Assembly: GCA_018136815.1 (NCBI GenBank)
Contig: CM030936.1
Location: forward strand, 3,268,474-3,332,473
Direction of reading: 5' to 3'
Source of the DNA: Isochrysis galbana
Taxonomy: Eukaryota; Haptophyta; Isochrysidales; Isochrysidaceae
Length of the DNA stretch: 64,000 bases
In this document: positions 52,701 to 61,741 of the stretch, piece after piece
Position numbering within the stretch: position 1 is the first letter of the stretch
Layout: every line of letters starts with the position of its first letter
Made by a program: the position numbers and the translations under genes
The notes under the pieces: generated by a model
The model's input: only the letters and a program-made list of their open reading frames with translations
Databases searched by the model: none
What the model was told of the DNA's origin: nothing

Positions 52701-53985
52701 CGACGTTGCATCCTACGTCCGGGAATGCCACGAGTGCACCCTCGCCAAGCCGCTACCTAGGGCTCTAGCGTCGCCCTCCGGTCTCTCCGTGGGTACCTAC
52801 CCCTTTGATGTGGTCTACTGCGACGTGCTCTCACTGGCTCCCACTCACAACTTCGTGCCTGGAGTCTCGGGTTACGACAAGCTGGTCGTCTTCATCGACT
52901 CGCTCACTCGATGGATTGAGGCTGAGCCGTCGAATGGGGATCCCTCGTCGGAGATGGCCTTGGACATGTTCATCCGCTTGATTGTGACGCGTTATGGAGT
53001 CCCTAGGCAGCTTCGGACCGACGCCGGTTCGAATCTTTGTTCGGTTCTTGTTTCGCGTATTCTGGAGCTCACCGGGACTGATTTGTCGAGTACAGAGCCG
53101 TATCGACATGAGGGTGTAGGCTTCGTCGAACGCGCTCAGCAAACGCTCATTCGTTTGATGCGCGCCTCGAACGAGGGTGGCGGTCATTGGGTCGACCATT
53201 TGCCGTTCCTACTCCTCTCGTTGAGGGCTTCTTCCGGTCGTGTTACCTCCCGGTCTCCAGCGTCTTTGATCTTTGGGCGTGAGCTGCGTCTGCCCGCTCA
53301 ACTCTCTGATCCGAAGACCGTTTCGCCAACTGCTCTCGAGGCGGCGTCCGCCGACGTTCGCTCGTACGCATCCAGGCTCAATGCGAGCCTCCGCCTCTCG
53401 TGGTCCAGCGCTCTCGAGGCTACCCTAGCCGCTCAGGCTGAGTCAGTCCGTGACGCTACCATCAAGTCTCAAAGACCAGCTCGTTTCGAACCTGGGGATC
53501 GCGTCTGCATGCGATTACCAGGCCATGCCAACAAGTTGCAATTCATCTACTCGGGTCCCTACCGCGTCGTAGAGGCTCTGTCCGACACTAGGTACCGACT
53601 CCGTGATTTGGAGAACCGGTTAGTCAAGGAGGAGGTGCATATCTCGAACCTCCGGCCGTATCATACTTTCGTTGATGAAGAGCCGCTGGCTGACGACGAG
53701 TACATCGTTGAAAAGTTGCTCGATCGTCGTAGCCATGGCGATTCTATCGAGTACCTCGTGAAGTGGCGTGGCTATTCTATTCGAGAAGCCACCTGGGAGC
53801 CTCGTTCCGAGTTGCTCCGTCGTTGTTCTGATTTGCTTGATGATTATGATCGCTCCGTCGAAGAGACTTGTCCAGAAGATGTTGAGTCCCCGGAAGCAAC
53901 TTCTTCGTCGGCCAGGGATACTCCTCTTCCTCTCGTTCTCGATGCGCCGTCTTCGCGCACTCGATCCAGGCTCCATTCTCGTTGA
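49681..53985 (+). CDS. Chromovirus pol polyprotein (protease end, RT, RNase H, integrase, chromodomain)
   Basis: An open frame of 1434 codons. Approximate residues: protease C-terminus 30-65 (LLLGNDFLAAHSA); RT 370-560 with RFCVDYRDTNAKL, LCTLDLASGFWGIPI and the catalytic YLDD near 508; RNase H 670-790 with KTDGASKLGIAG, TEIELLA and VVDHSALRWL; integrase zinc finger near 980-1020 (HDRSGHLGVSRMSG ... CHECTLAK); integrase core with Asp in VVYCDVL near 1044, Asp1114 in RTDAGSN and Glu1150 in GFVERAQ, exactly D-x35-E; chromodomain near 1340-1395 (DDEYIVEKLLDRR, EYLVKWRGYSIREATWEP). The chromodomain directs integration to marked chromatin in this clade. The pol part has no internal stop, so the copy is young even though the protease start is out of frame. 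Confidence 0.93.
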   Translation: MRRTRIGRYRPNLHGPDGLPLITRGRASLVFSLSGRLFRHSFAVIEGNAMLLLGNDFLAAHSATISLDAASSEGSLRLRPASGDSEDSSRVLSECVVRVSTAPPPVADAGFVGAISMSPGQPLTVDFLERSTATREIPAGSEGEAAADARQPLYTPLFESADEFAAKAPASTSSEYLLYTEQAVTIPAFHRATIWVRVPLALRDHSDCAMLVDRLPNREALDSSPLVMPTVVTPTEDHRIAVTIVHTGVNALTLPSLHPIASLQVRFKLHRGWTPTGSEGDGDPVTALSEEQRSLLDSATIDPDRLLSDDQREEVRQLLARRIKAFALHPGAPNHTHVLEVELPLNPGAVPHRHAPSRVGRAGELIIEEEVAKMEAAGIIRKSNSAWASRVVLVSKKDGSVRFCVDYRDTNAKLRVEDSPLPLIVEAIDRLASGQGPLSSLFLCTLDLASGFWGIPIKESHKHITAFTTHRGKYEFNFLPFGIQSGPSYMCRLMDIVLGALAWEICMPYLDDVGIWSTGVGPSEEARAQASFEQMLHRLDLVLERLEWAGLTCKMSKCVFFATSTEYLGHVVSREGLKMDPKKVAAVADIDPSSINSLEAVRSFLGLCSYYRRFIRQFAAKAAPLTALTRKGCDVAKESQSEECRRAIQELKTAITSEPVLTPPKDDRPFIVKTDGASKLGIAGILSQLGDDNRERVVGYYARSLTSAERHWTVTEIELLAALESIRNWRPYLWGRRFKLVVDHSALRWLHTMKDQVAGGPASRLTRWALKLAEYRFDVEHKPGAVHQDADGLSRLASLEPEHEDEPLAGPAPLAVREPSSESLAEHERSHPVAAITRSVATARGLQALDRSRRRASDSGPAIQSSYLAPRTPTSEEMKAALAEDPFVEPLLGSGETANHEPSGQGSPPPAAASGPIVEDDSCSSPVAPAPAPAQPSKMFRRFVVHDGLVYYRTVPDSTDPDSLVLYVPPSLRSRYLFAYHDRSGHLGVSRMSGLLRTRVYWPGMSSDVASYVRECHECTLAKPLPRALASPSGLSVGTYPFDVVYCDVLSLAPTHNFVPGVSGYDKLVVFIDSLTRWIEAEPSNGDPSSEMALDMFIRLIVTRYGVPRQLRTDAGSNLCSVLVSRILELTGTDLSSTEPYRHEGVGFVERAQQTLIRLMRASNEGGGHWVDHLPFLLLSLRASSGRVTSRSPASLIFGRELRLPAQLSDPKTVSPTALEAASADVRSYASRLNASLRLSWSSALEATLAAQAESVRDATIKSQRPARFEPGDRVCMRLPGHANKLQFIYSGPYRVVEALSDTRYRLRDLENRLVKEEVHISNLRPYHTFVDEEPLADDEYIVEKLLDRRSHGDSIEYLVKWRGYSIREATWEPRSELLRRCSDLLDDYDRSVEETCPEDVESPEATSSSARDTPLPLVLDAPSSRTRSRLHSR

Positions 53986-55685
53986 TCCCATGTCTTGGGT
54001 AAGGGACCCGTCCCTCTAGGCTAGCCCCACGCCTCGGCTAGGGCTCCGAGTTCAAGAGCGAATCATGGAGGTGATGAACGCGTGCTGCCTGCGCTCTACA
54101 CCCGGCGCAACACCCGAGCAAAGCTCCTGTAAAAGGGAGAAGTGGGTGGGGCAGTGCGTACGAAAGAGGCCGCCGCGCTAAGCCGCCGATTTCGTGCTCG
54201 CTTTGGATCCAAAGGGTGTTCTTGTCTCCACGTTTCGCTCGCTATGTTCCGTTGCTTCTTGTTCCGATTCTGACCTCTGGTCAGCCCAAGTTCCAGGTTC
54301 CAGGTCTCTGTTTCCAGGTTCACCGCTCGACATCGGGAGACGTCTCGATCTTAGTCGGGGGGTGTCGCATTCATCCTAGATGATGCGATTTCCAGGCTCT
54401 TGTTTCCAGGTCCTTCGCCGTGCGGCCACACGGTGAAGCTCAGGTACATCTAGGTTGGTAGGGTTCGTCCCTAGCGATCTAGAATTCGAGTTCTCGTTTC
54501 GTTCCTTCTAGCCTGTTTGTCAGGTCTAGATTCCAGGTTTCCTCCTTTCGGGTAATCTTTACCTAAAGGAGCCAGGTCGCCTGTTGCTCGCTGCGCGCTT
54601 GTCTCAGGCTCTCGAGTTACCTTGTGAAGGCTTGTTTAGCTTCTTGCAAGGCTTGTTGTTTCTTGTTGGGTTCCGGTTCTTTCTTGGGACCTGCTGACTT
54701 TCGTTGTTGTCCAGGCCTGTTCTTCGTAGGTTCTGCTTGGCCTGGTTAGGGTTTCGTTGAATCCCCGCGTTCGGCGTTTGGCGTTGGCGTTCGGAAATTT
54801 CCTCTCACATTCCCTAGGTCCGCTACCCTTGGCTTGTAGGTCCTTGCTTCTTTCTTCTCGGTCAAGGTGTTTGGCGAGCGAGTCGGTTGCTCTATCCGCT
54901 CGAGATTTGAGGTTGAATTTGCCATCTCCCCTTGGAGACCGGTGTAGGTTCGCTTCCTAGGTGAGGGAATCTTTCCCCTTGATGCAAGTTACATGCAAGC
55001 CCTTGGCCCCTTTGGTGTTTCTTCCCCTTGGTTGCTACTCAGGGTTGTTCGTTAGAAGCGTCTAGAAGGTTCACGCTCAACGGCAAGATTTATTCGGTCG
55101 TGAAGACATCTCGTTGCGATCTGTATCCAAAGTGATCGCCGTGGTCGCGCGACAGGACGCTCCCCTTCGGACTCTCCGCTACGTGGGAAGTTACAACGGA
55201 GACACGCTCCGGCCGTCGCTGTGGAGTCTCTCTCTCTCTCGCTCTCTCTCTCCGTCTCTCGCGACGTGTTTGAGTTATCGGTGATTTGGGGTCGCGGTTG
55301 CTTGATAATTTGCTTTGTTTGGGTGAATGATTCCGGTGTGTTCGTGAGTCGGTGTATCCTGTTGTTCTCAGCTCCGTTGTCCGTCGTTGTTCGCTGCGTC
55401 GCTGCACTCAAGCAGCCTAGGCTCCCTCCCTGAGGGAAGAGTTCTTTGTAGGTCTAACAATCTCTTACAACCCATCACACTAGGGCCGCTAGGAGCGCCT
55501 CGCCGCCCCACAGTCCTTCGTTCGCCGTTCGTTCCCTGTCCATACACCCGAATGGGGTTGCCCGACCCAGTCCAGAATTTCATTCACCCGACTCCCGGTG
55601 GGGAGGAGGGACAAAGCGCCGCGCTAGCCGCCGGTGCCGCTCGCGACGGAGTGGCTCAGAGCCCTCCGGTAGCGCTCGACTCGAC

Positions 55686-56380
55686 ACACCCACCAGCCAG
55701 GGCCATGCCAGCCCAGGTACACGCGAGCCACGACCCGAGCCGAAGCCCCAGAGCCACACAGACAGCACACACCACAGCAACACACAACATGCCAGCACAA
55801 CAATGCCAACACAACAGAGCCCACGCACATCCAGAGCCGCAACGCGCAGTCTCCCATAGGGAAAGCCTCCGGGCTGGGCCCCTACAAAGCCATGGCACTG
55901 ACCTCGTGCGCAAGCACGAGGCGCGCAGACCCGGCCGGTCAGCCAGACCACCATCAAACCTCTTCTGGTGACATGCAGCAACAGCTACATGTCCCAGCCT
56001 CCTCTCTCTCCGCCCACCTCACCGCGCCGGCCGACCAAGTGGTGGCCGACGCCACGCAGCCGCAACACCCACCAGCCAGGGCCATGCCAGCCCAGGTACA
56101 CGCGAGCCACGACCCGAGCCGAAGCCCCAGAGCCACACAGACAGCACACACCACAGCAACACACAACATGCCAGCACAACAATGCCAACACAACAGAGCC
56201 CACGCACATCCAGAGCCGCAACGCGCAGTCTCCCATAGGGAAAGCCTCCGGGCTGGGCCCCTACAAAGCCATGGCACTGACCTCGTGCGCAAGCACGAGG
56301 CGCGCAGACCCGGCCGGTCAGCCAGACCACCATCAAACCTCTTCTGGTGACATGCAGCAACAGCTGCATGTCCCAGCAGC
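55686..56380. repeat. Duplicated 310-bp segment, offset 379 bp
   Basis: About 310 bp beginning ACACCCACCAGCCAGGGCC (55687 and 56066) and ending GCATGTCCCAGC or ACATGTCCCAGC (near 55999 and 56378) is repeated with about 69 bp between the copies. The copies are nearly identical. Each includes a perfect hairpin CCTCGTGC-GCAA-GCACGAGG (near 55902 and 56281) with a GNRA-type loop. Repeat ends are not TG/CA, so a segmental duplication is as likely as an LTR pair. Both copies contain the same open frame, which I do not consider proven coding. Confidence 0.85.
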
Positions 56381-56633
56381 CAGGCTCTCCTGCGAAAGCG
56401 CAGGCAGCAGTAGGGTGCGCGCGACAGCGCCGTTCGTCTCAGCCGCAACCTCAGTGAGTGGGTGGGGGAAGGAAGGGGAGGGCGGCGGAGATAGGTGGTG
56501 GGCGGCGGCGGCTCAGATGGCGAGAACAGGGGCGGTGCGCTGAGCAGCCAGGTTGCAGGTCAGGTCGTGGCGGCTGGAGCAGCGGCAAGCGTCGGTGAGA
56601 GCCAAAGGTGGTGGGGCTGCGGAAGGAAGAGGA

Positions 56634-56762
56634 AAAAAAAACCTTTTAATGTTCTCGCCTCGCGCGCCACGGGTTTAATTACTGTAGCCACGCCCACTTC
56701 CCTTCCTCTCCCTCGCTTCCCGCCTTGCGGCAACTCCCCTCGTGCACTACTTGGGGCCTAGG
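56634..56762 (-). repeat. Solo LINE-tail copy
   Basis: AAAAAACCTTTTAATGTTCT ... CTGTAGCCACGCCCAC ... CTTGCGGCAACTCCCCTCGT ... CTACTTGGGGCC matches the LINE tail in reverse complement. Confidence 0.75.
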
Positions 56763-56842
56763 TTGGCGATCGGGAGAAAATTTCCCCCCGATAGCTCTCG
56801 GGGGCCCCCGATAGCCCGGTAGCTCCTGGGGGGCGTTGGCTC

Positions 56843-56844
<2 letters not shown>

Positions 56845-56936
<92 letters not shown>
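56845..56936. repeat. GA microsatellite
   Basis: About 45 GA units, in the presumed promoter/5' UTR of the rhomboid-like gene. Confidence 0.95.
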
Positions 56937-56938
<2 letters not shown>

Positions 56939-57000
56939 AAGACTGGCTTACTTGGAGCCTGCGGCGGCGGCGGCGACGGCGGAGCCCGCACCATCGTGCG

Positions 57001-57903
57001 ATGCCCCCGACGCCTCTCTTCTGGGCCTTGAGTGCGACCGCTCTGGTCTCCGTGCTTGTTCAGTGCCGTCCATCGGCGGCCGACTTTCTCACCGAGGTTG
57101 AATACCGCCGGCAAGTGCGGAGCGACATCAAGGCGGGCCGCAGACCGCGTGCTCGGCCTGTTGCAGCCGCACAGCCGAGCGGCGGCGAGGAGGAGGGCGG
57201 CCCTCGCAGATCACCCGTGGCACCTCCGCTATTTAGAATGCACCAGTGGGCTGATGGCTCGTGGGCACTCGACGCCGCCATCGTGAGCGTCGGCTGTACG
57301 CGCAGGGGCTGCCTCATTGGATTGGCTTGCCTCTGGTGGCGTCCACCCTCCTGGCCGATGGAGTGGGACGTCTACATGCTGGGCGCCATCCACGCGTACT
57401 CCACCTTCTGCTCAAATGAGATCTACTTCCGAAATTTTGCACCGCGCTTACGAGCGCCCCACTCGATCCTTCTAGGTTCGGTAGCCACGCGCTCAATGTG
57501 GGAGTTGTTGTGGGTCGGTTCGACTCTCCTGGGGCTTGGATCTGACTTGCAGCGAGCAGTTGGCCGCTTTGGATTCATTGGCCTGTATCTCGGTGCTGGA
57601 ATTTCGGCCTCGCTTGTGAGTGCATTGTACCGTCGAAGTGCCCACGGCCATGGCGGAGTGCTAGCTTTGTGCGCCTATCACACTTTCATGGCTCCAAATG
57701 CGCGGCATAACATCATGGGTGTGGAGCTAGGAGCCAAGTCAGCACTTGCCGTTCAGCTGGCACTGGCTTGTTCGGGCGCCTTCCAGGGAGATGCGCCTCT
57801 TCCTGTGTTTGCCTCGAATCTTGCGCCTTGCCTCGTCGCCATTGCAGCGTATTGCCTCGTTCGGCTCCGGTTGATACCGCGTCTTGCAGCCAACTTCTTG
57901 TAG
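57001..57903 (+). CDS. Rhomboid-like multi-pass membrane protein, probably inactive
   Basis: Single exon, 300 aa. The ATG at 57001 ([20 protein letters not shown]) follows the GA tract and gives a signal-like N-terminus. A hydrophilic stretch (residues 35-75) precedes at least five hydrophobic segments. The later part, [40 protein letters not shown] and [19 protein letters not shown], follows the layout of rhomboid helices 3-6, including the F.PN.R stretch that follows the active-site helix. The catalytic GxSG is replaced by GHGG, so the nucleophilic Ser is absent. I infer a rhomboid pseudoprotease (iRhom/derlin-like role in membrane-protein handling); similarity is weak and needs a profile search. 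Confidence 0.5.
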   Translation: MPPTPLFWALSATALVSVLVQCRPSAADFLTEVEYRRQVRSDIKAGRRPRARPVAAAQPSGGEEEGGPRRSPVAPPLFRMHQWADGSWALDAAIVSVGCTRRGCLIGLACLWWRPPSWPMEWDVYMLGAIHAYSTFCSNEIYFRNFAPRLRAPHSILLGSVATRSMWELLWVGSTLLGLGSDLQRAVGRFGFIGLYLGAGISASLVSALYRRSAHGHGGVLALCAYHTFMAPNARHNIMGVELGAKSALAVQLALACSGAFQGDAPLPVFASNLAPCLVAIAAYCLVRLRLIPRLAANFL

Positions 57904-58660
57904 AACCCAACTCAAGGAAGTTGCTCTTCCCAGTCTAGCAAACCCCTAGTAGCGCATATACGGCGCCAAAACATCGTACCAAAGAGAATACGGGCGTCAT
58001 CTCATCAAGCTGAGCCTCGAAATATTGGAAGCCAGAAAACGAATGAGTAATGGCAATAGGCAGCAAACACAATGTGTGTGCAATCGCTTGTGATTGAGAA
58101 GCTGCCACACCAAGACACACCGCCTATGTGGCAGCGTGGCGTTGACATTGACCATATAATGCTTGGTCTTGTTGTTGGTTGGCGTCACTGTTTTGTCCTT
58201 CTGAAGGCGGCCGAAGGATACTCGGTTGCTCAGTGTCGTCCCGATTGCCAGAGTGTTTAGGTGGGAGCGGGGTCTTCCCATCGCGTTGTTTGGGCGAGAT
58301 CGGAGCATTGTTTAGGTTTGTCTTGGCCAAGCAAGGAGGCAGGGAACACATGGGGATCGTTCCTGTCGAATGCTCAGACTAGGGAGGGAGGGAGAGTTAG
58401 GGGGAGAGGGAAGGAGGGATAGTTAGGGAGAGAGAGTTAAGGAGGGAGGGGCTCGTGCACAGACTTATTTCAATCTCAAAACTCATGGACTGATGTCCGC
58501 CCTTGAATGACACTCGGCTGCCAGGGCTCGCAGCTGCCTCCCTCCCTGATCCCTGTAGTTCGAACTTAAACTTAACGCTCCCACAACTATCAGTAAAACT
58601 GATAGGGTCATGGGGGTCGCGTTCCCCCCTTCCTCCATCGCAGACACCCTCTGGGTGGGT
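57904..58660. other. Intergenic stretch, nothing recognised
   Basis: 3' flank of the rhomboid-like gene. A purine run (GGGAGGGAGAGTTAGG units) lies at 58382-58450. No gene is supported. Confidence 0.4.
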
Positions 58661-58880
58661 CTGCACACTCACTCTCAGCCCCTGCCTTCTGGCAGGGGCT
58701 GAGCTGACATCAATCCTGCCCAGACTCTCACCCAGTGCGCGCCGCGCGCCTCACGCATTCGCCTGAACCTGACCCCCATCGTACTGACCTCCCCTCCACC
58801 ACTGAGACACAGACACTGCGAGTCGCCAGGTGGGCACCCAGGGCCAGCGAGGCCAGCGTGGGAGAGGCAGGGGAGGCCAG
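58660..58880 (+). repeat. S1 copy, plus-sense, left part
   Basis: Sequence up to GGGAGAGGCAGGGGAGGCCAG (58860-58880) is the S1 body in sense orientation. It resumes at 60406 with GCCAGGGGCCCAGCCCCAGC, so the LTR element 58881-60405 has split this copy. The splice-like core of the same copy is at 60595-60617. Confidence 0.65.
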
Positions 58881-60405
58881 TGTCGCATTCGCGATGTCTC
58901 AGAGGCAAAAAGAAATAACAGTAAACAGTAAAAAGAACAGAGGAAGAAAGAAGAAGAAAAGTGAAAAAGAAGAGAAAAAAACCCAGAGTATATAGGGCGG
59001 TTCTCAGCCCATCCCCTCGGCCCTATGGCTACGTAAACTCTCGCGTGGCATAGTGGTTCAACCCACCGCCTCCACCAACCTTTTGCTCTGGGTCGCGAGT
59101 TCGAGTCCGGACGGAGCGCTCTGCAGTTCGAGCCCCGCTCCTTCTCCTCTCCGCTCTTCTTCTACAGTTAAATTCCACGCTCTTCTTCTACCGTAAAAAT
59201 TCCGCACTCCGTCTACCGTTAGAAATCCTGCCTCTTCCTACTGTTAAAATATCCTGCCTTCCTACCGTTAAAATTCTGCACTCCGTCTACCGTTAAAATC
59301 CTGCCTCCGTCGCCTTGCCAAGACATTTCCTCTGCCTTCCTGCCGGCTTCCTTGCCAGTTCCTTCCGCCCCGGTTTCCCGCTTGTCTCCGAAAATCGGTT
59401 TCACCGCATTACGACCAAGCTTAGTGGGGAAACTCCTCGTCCAGTTCCGTTACCCGAAAATCTCGTTCGTCTCGTCGGGCCCCAGGGCCATCTCGTTCAT
59501 CTCGTCGGGCCATCAAGGCCATCTCGTTCATCTCGTCGTCGGGCCATCAGGCCATCTCGTTACATCTCGTTCATCTCGTTACAATCCAAGCTGCGGCTTT
59601 GATTTCCACAATTTAGAGACATAAGGATTCCGCTTGCAGAAGGCTCGCGAGGACGCTCGTGATTAAGTCGGGGGGTGTCGCATTCGCGATGTCTCAGAGG
59701 CAAAAAGAAATAACAGTAAACAGTAAAAAGAACAGAGGAAGAAAGAAGAAGAAAAGTGAAAAAGAAGAGAAAAAAACCCAGAGTATATAGGGCGGTTCTC
59801 AGCCCATCCCCTCGGCCCTATGGCTACGTAAACTCTCGCGTGGCATAGTGGTTCAACCCACCGCCTCCACCAACCTTTTGCTCTGGGTCGCGAGTTCGAG
59901 TCCGGACGGAGCGCTCTGCAGTTCGAGCCCCGCTCCTTCTCCTCTCCGCTCTTCTTCTACAGTTAAATTCCACGCTCTTCTTCTACCGTAAAAATTCCGC
60001 ACTCCGTCTACCGTTAGAAATCCTGCCTCTTCCTACTGTTAAAATATCCTGCCTTCCTACCGTTAAAATTCTGCACTCCGTCTACCGTTAAAATCCTGCC
60101 TCCGTCGCCTTGCCAAGACATTTCCTCTGCCTTCCTGCCGGCTTCCTTGCCAGTTCCTTCCGCCCCGGTTTCCCGCTTGTCTCCGAAAATCGGTTTCACC
60201 GCATTACGACCAAGCTTAGTGGGGAAACTCCTCGTCCAGTTCCGTTACCCGAAAATCTCGTTCGTCTCGTCGGGCCCCAGGGCCATCTCGTTCATCTCGT
60301 CGGGCCATCAAGGCCATCTCGTTCATCTCGTCGTCGGGCCATCAGGCCATCTCGTTACATCTCGTTCACCTCGTTACAATCCAAGCTGAGGCGTTGATTT
60401 CCACA
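58881..60405 (+). mobile_element. TRIM with 730-bp LTRs carrying tRNA-like pol III boxes
   Basis: LTRs 58881-59610 and 59676-60405 (730 bp each, TGTCGC...TTCCACA, at least three differences near their 3' ends) flank an interior of only 65 bp (59611-59675), ending in AGTCGGGGGG, a polypurine tract. The 5-bp duplication GCCAG (58876-58880, 60406-60410) marks insertion into an S1 copy. Each LTR has a TATATA box (58989-58994; 59784-59789) and about 50 bp later a tRNA-like module: A-box-like TGGCATAGTGG (59046-59056; 59841-59851) and B-box-like GAGTTCGAGTCC (59097-59108; 59892-59903). No coding capacity. The polypurine tract and first ten LTR bases match those of the chromovirus at 54353-54372, its probable helper. 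Confidence 0.9.
59038..59115 (+). promoter_or_regulatory. tRNA-like region with internal pol III A and B boxes (LTR copy 1)
   Basis: TGGCATAGTGG and GAGTTCGAGTCC sit about 40 bp apart, the normal spacing of A and B boxes in tRNA genes. The T-stem does not pair properly, so this is a tRNA-derived or tRNA-mimicking promoter rather than a working tRNA gene. A second, weaker B-box-like sequence AGTTCGAGCCCC follows at about 59127. The same module is at 59833-59910 in LTR copy 2. Confidence 0.6.
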
Positions 60406-60823
60406 GCCAGGGGCCCAGCCCCAGCCTCCACTGCCCCCTGAGCTGGCCCAGCTGGCCCTCTGGGGGGACCCGAGGGTCCCCTCAGAGGGGGGCCATGGCG
60501 CGCGCAGACATCGCACGCCCGTAAGAGAATGAGGAGAACGACGAGAAAAGTACGACAAAAAAATCGACACCGACACGATCTGACCCCAGGAAAGGTAAGA
60601 CTCAAGCCTGTTTACAGTTACAGTAGGTTTACAGGTCGACACCCGACGCGACAAGCGGACACCGCGAAAGCGCGGCGCCAGACGAGAACGACCCAAGAGG
60701 CGGGGGCCGCAGAACAAAATAGTCAGAATAAGGAATAAGGTAAGCGACGCGCGCGTTTACGTTTGCCCGCAGAGTTAGAACTGACAGGCCCGCCCCAGCC
60801 GGCCCCCCACCCGCCTGGCCCGT
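60406..60823 (+). repeat. S1 copy, plus-sense, right part
   Basis: GCCAGGGGCCCAGCCCCAGC onward continues the S1 copy split by the TRIM. The body is diverged. The conserved core GTAAGACTCAAGCC...TTTACAG is at 60595-60617. No LINE-like tail is found at its right end. Confidence 0.55.
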
Positions 60824-60989
60824 CTGTGGAAATCAAAGCCGCAGCTTGGATTGTGACGAGATGAACGAGATCCCGACTCCCGATGTTGCAAAGTGGGACA
60901 GCGACGACGACAGTGACGGCGAAGACGATTGGCTTGCTGATGAGTCTGTTACTCCAAGTGAGGAGATGGTCCGTCAGCTACTTGTCTAA
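60824..60989. repeat. Inverted TRIM-LTR terminus joined to an acidic mini-ORF
   Basis: 60824-60871 (TGTGGAAATCAAAGCCGCAG onward) is the reverse complement of the TRIM LTR 3' end with one mismatch over 48 bp, then similarity stops. An ATG inside it (60861) opens a 42-codon frame to 60989 that reads very acidic (AKWDSDDDSDGEDDWLADES). The acidic part lies outside the LTR similarity and resembles the tail of a nuclear protein or transposase; it may be a gene remnant. Confidence 0.55.
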
Positions 60990-61184
60990 CGTCTAACTAA
61001 GTACTAAGTAAGGATATTGATTGTTGATTGGGAAGAGCAAGTGACAAGTGAGCCATGAATATTAATTGATACGTGCGCGCACACACGCACACATGCACCC
61101 ACCACCGCGCACGGCGCTGTCACGAGTGGGCGCACCCCCGTACCCCGTACAAACTTGGTACCTAAAACGGAGGGGATTTGAAAC

Positions 61185-61523
61185 ACGGTAAAAACGGGCT
61201 GTTTTTGGCCTCCGTAGAAACACGGCAAACACGGGTTTCCCACCTAGGGTTGGGGTTGGGGTGCAAGGACATGGAGGTGGCAGGGAGAGAGAGAGGGCAG
61301 AGCTCATGGGAGGGGGGGGGGCAGGCAAAGGGGCCCTGGCGGCAGGGCGACAGACGACGGGGCGATAGCCGAAGGACCCCTACTTTTATTTTTGATTTTT
61401 GGTGTCCCGTATCCCCCCCCCGGTACTGTTTTTCGGACTGTTTTTCACTGTTTTTGTACAAAGGCCAAAAACAGACTGTTTTTACTGTTTTTGGAGCCCC
61501 CTCCACTGTTTTTCCCATCTAGG
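61185..61523. repeat. Relatives of the hAT-like MITE
   Basis: Two right-end-like termini, CGGGTTTCCCACCTAGG (ending 61248) and CTGTTTTTCCCATCTAGG (ending 61523), together with repeated CTGTTTTT and AAAACAG units, resemble the MITE terminal repeat. No matching left ends or 8-bp duplications are found, so these are a diverged or truncated subfamily. Confidence 0.5.
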
Positions 61524-61550
61524 GAACGGTGAAGAAATACCGGTGGGAAG

Positions 61551-61733
61551 CCTAGATGGGAAATACGGTGTTGGGGCCTGCAAATACAGCCAAATACATA
61601 TGTATTTGGCCTGAGGCCAAATACATTTCAAATACATTCGAGGCCTACAACCCAGGACGCGCTTCAAATACAGCCAAATACATATGTATTTGGCCCCTGG
61701 CCAAATACGGTGAATACGTATTTCCCATCTAGG
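61551..61733. mobile_element. hAT-like MITE, copy 4
   Basis: 183 bp, ends CCTAGATGGGAAATACGG and CGTATTTCCCATCTAGG, perfect 8-bp target duplication GTGGGAAG (61543-61550 and 61734-61741). Confidence 0.88.
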
Positions 61734-61741
61734 GTGGGAAG

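Larger units (their letters stand above)
49551..55480 (+). mobile_element. Ty3/gypsy chromovirus, 5' part lost in gap
   Basis: Contains protease, RT, RNase H, integrase and chromodomain in Ty3/gypsy order. A polypurine tract AGTCGGGGGG at 54353-54362 is followed at 54363 by TGTCGCATTC, the start of the 3' LTR. The right end of the LTR cannot be fixed because the 5' LTR is missing; a CA-type end between about 55400 and 55490 is plausible. The LTR region (54363-55440) is T/G-rich with a CT run near 55225-55260. Confidence 0.85.

Noticed and set aside
59038..59115. A functional tRNA gene
   Set aside because: A and B boxes are present, but the T-stem does not pair, no clean cloverleaf forms, and the sequence lies inside an LTR present twice. 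It is kept only as a tRNA-like promoter.
58881..60405. Simple tandem duplication of 795 bp
   Set aside because: TG...CA ends, a polypurine tract before the second copy and the GCCAG duplication flanking the whole unit identify an LTR element instead.
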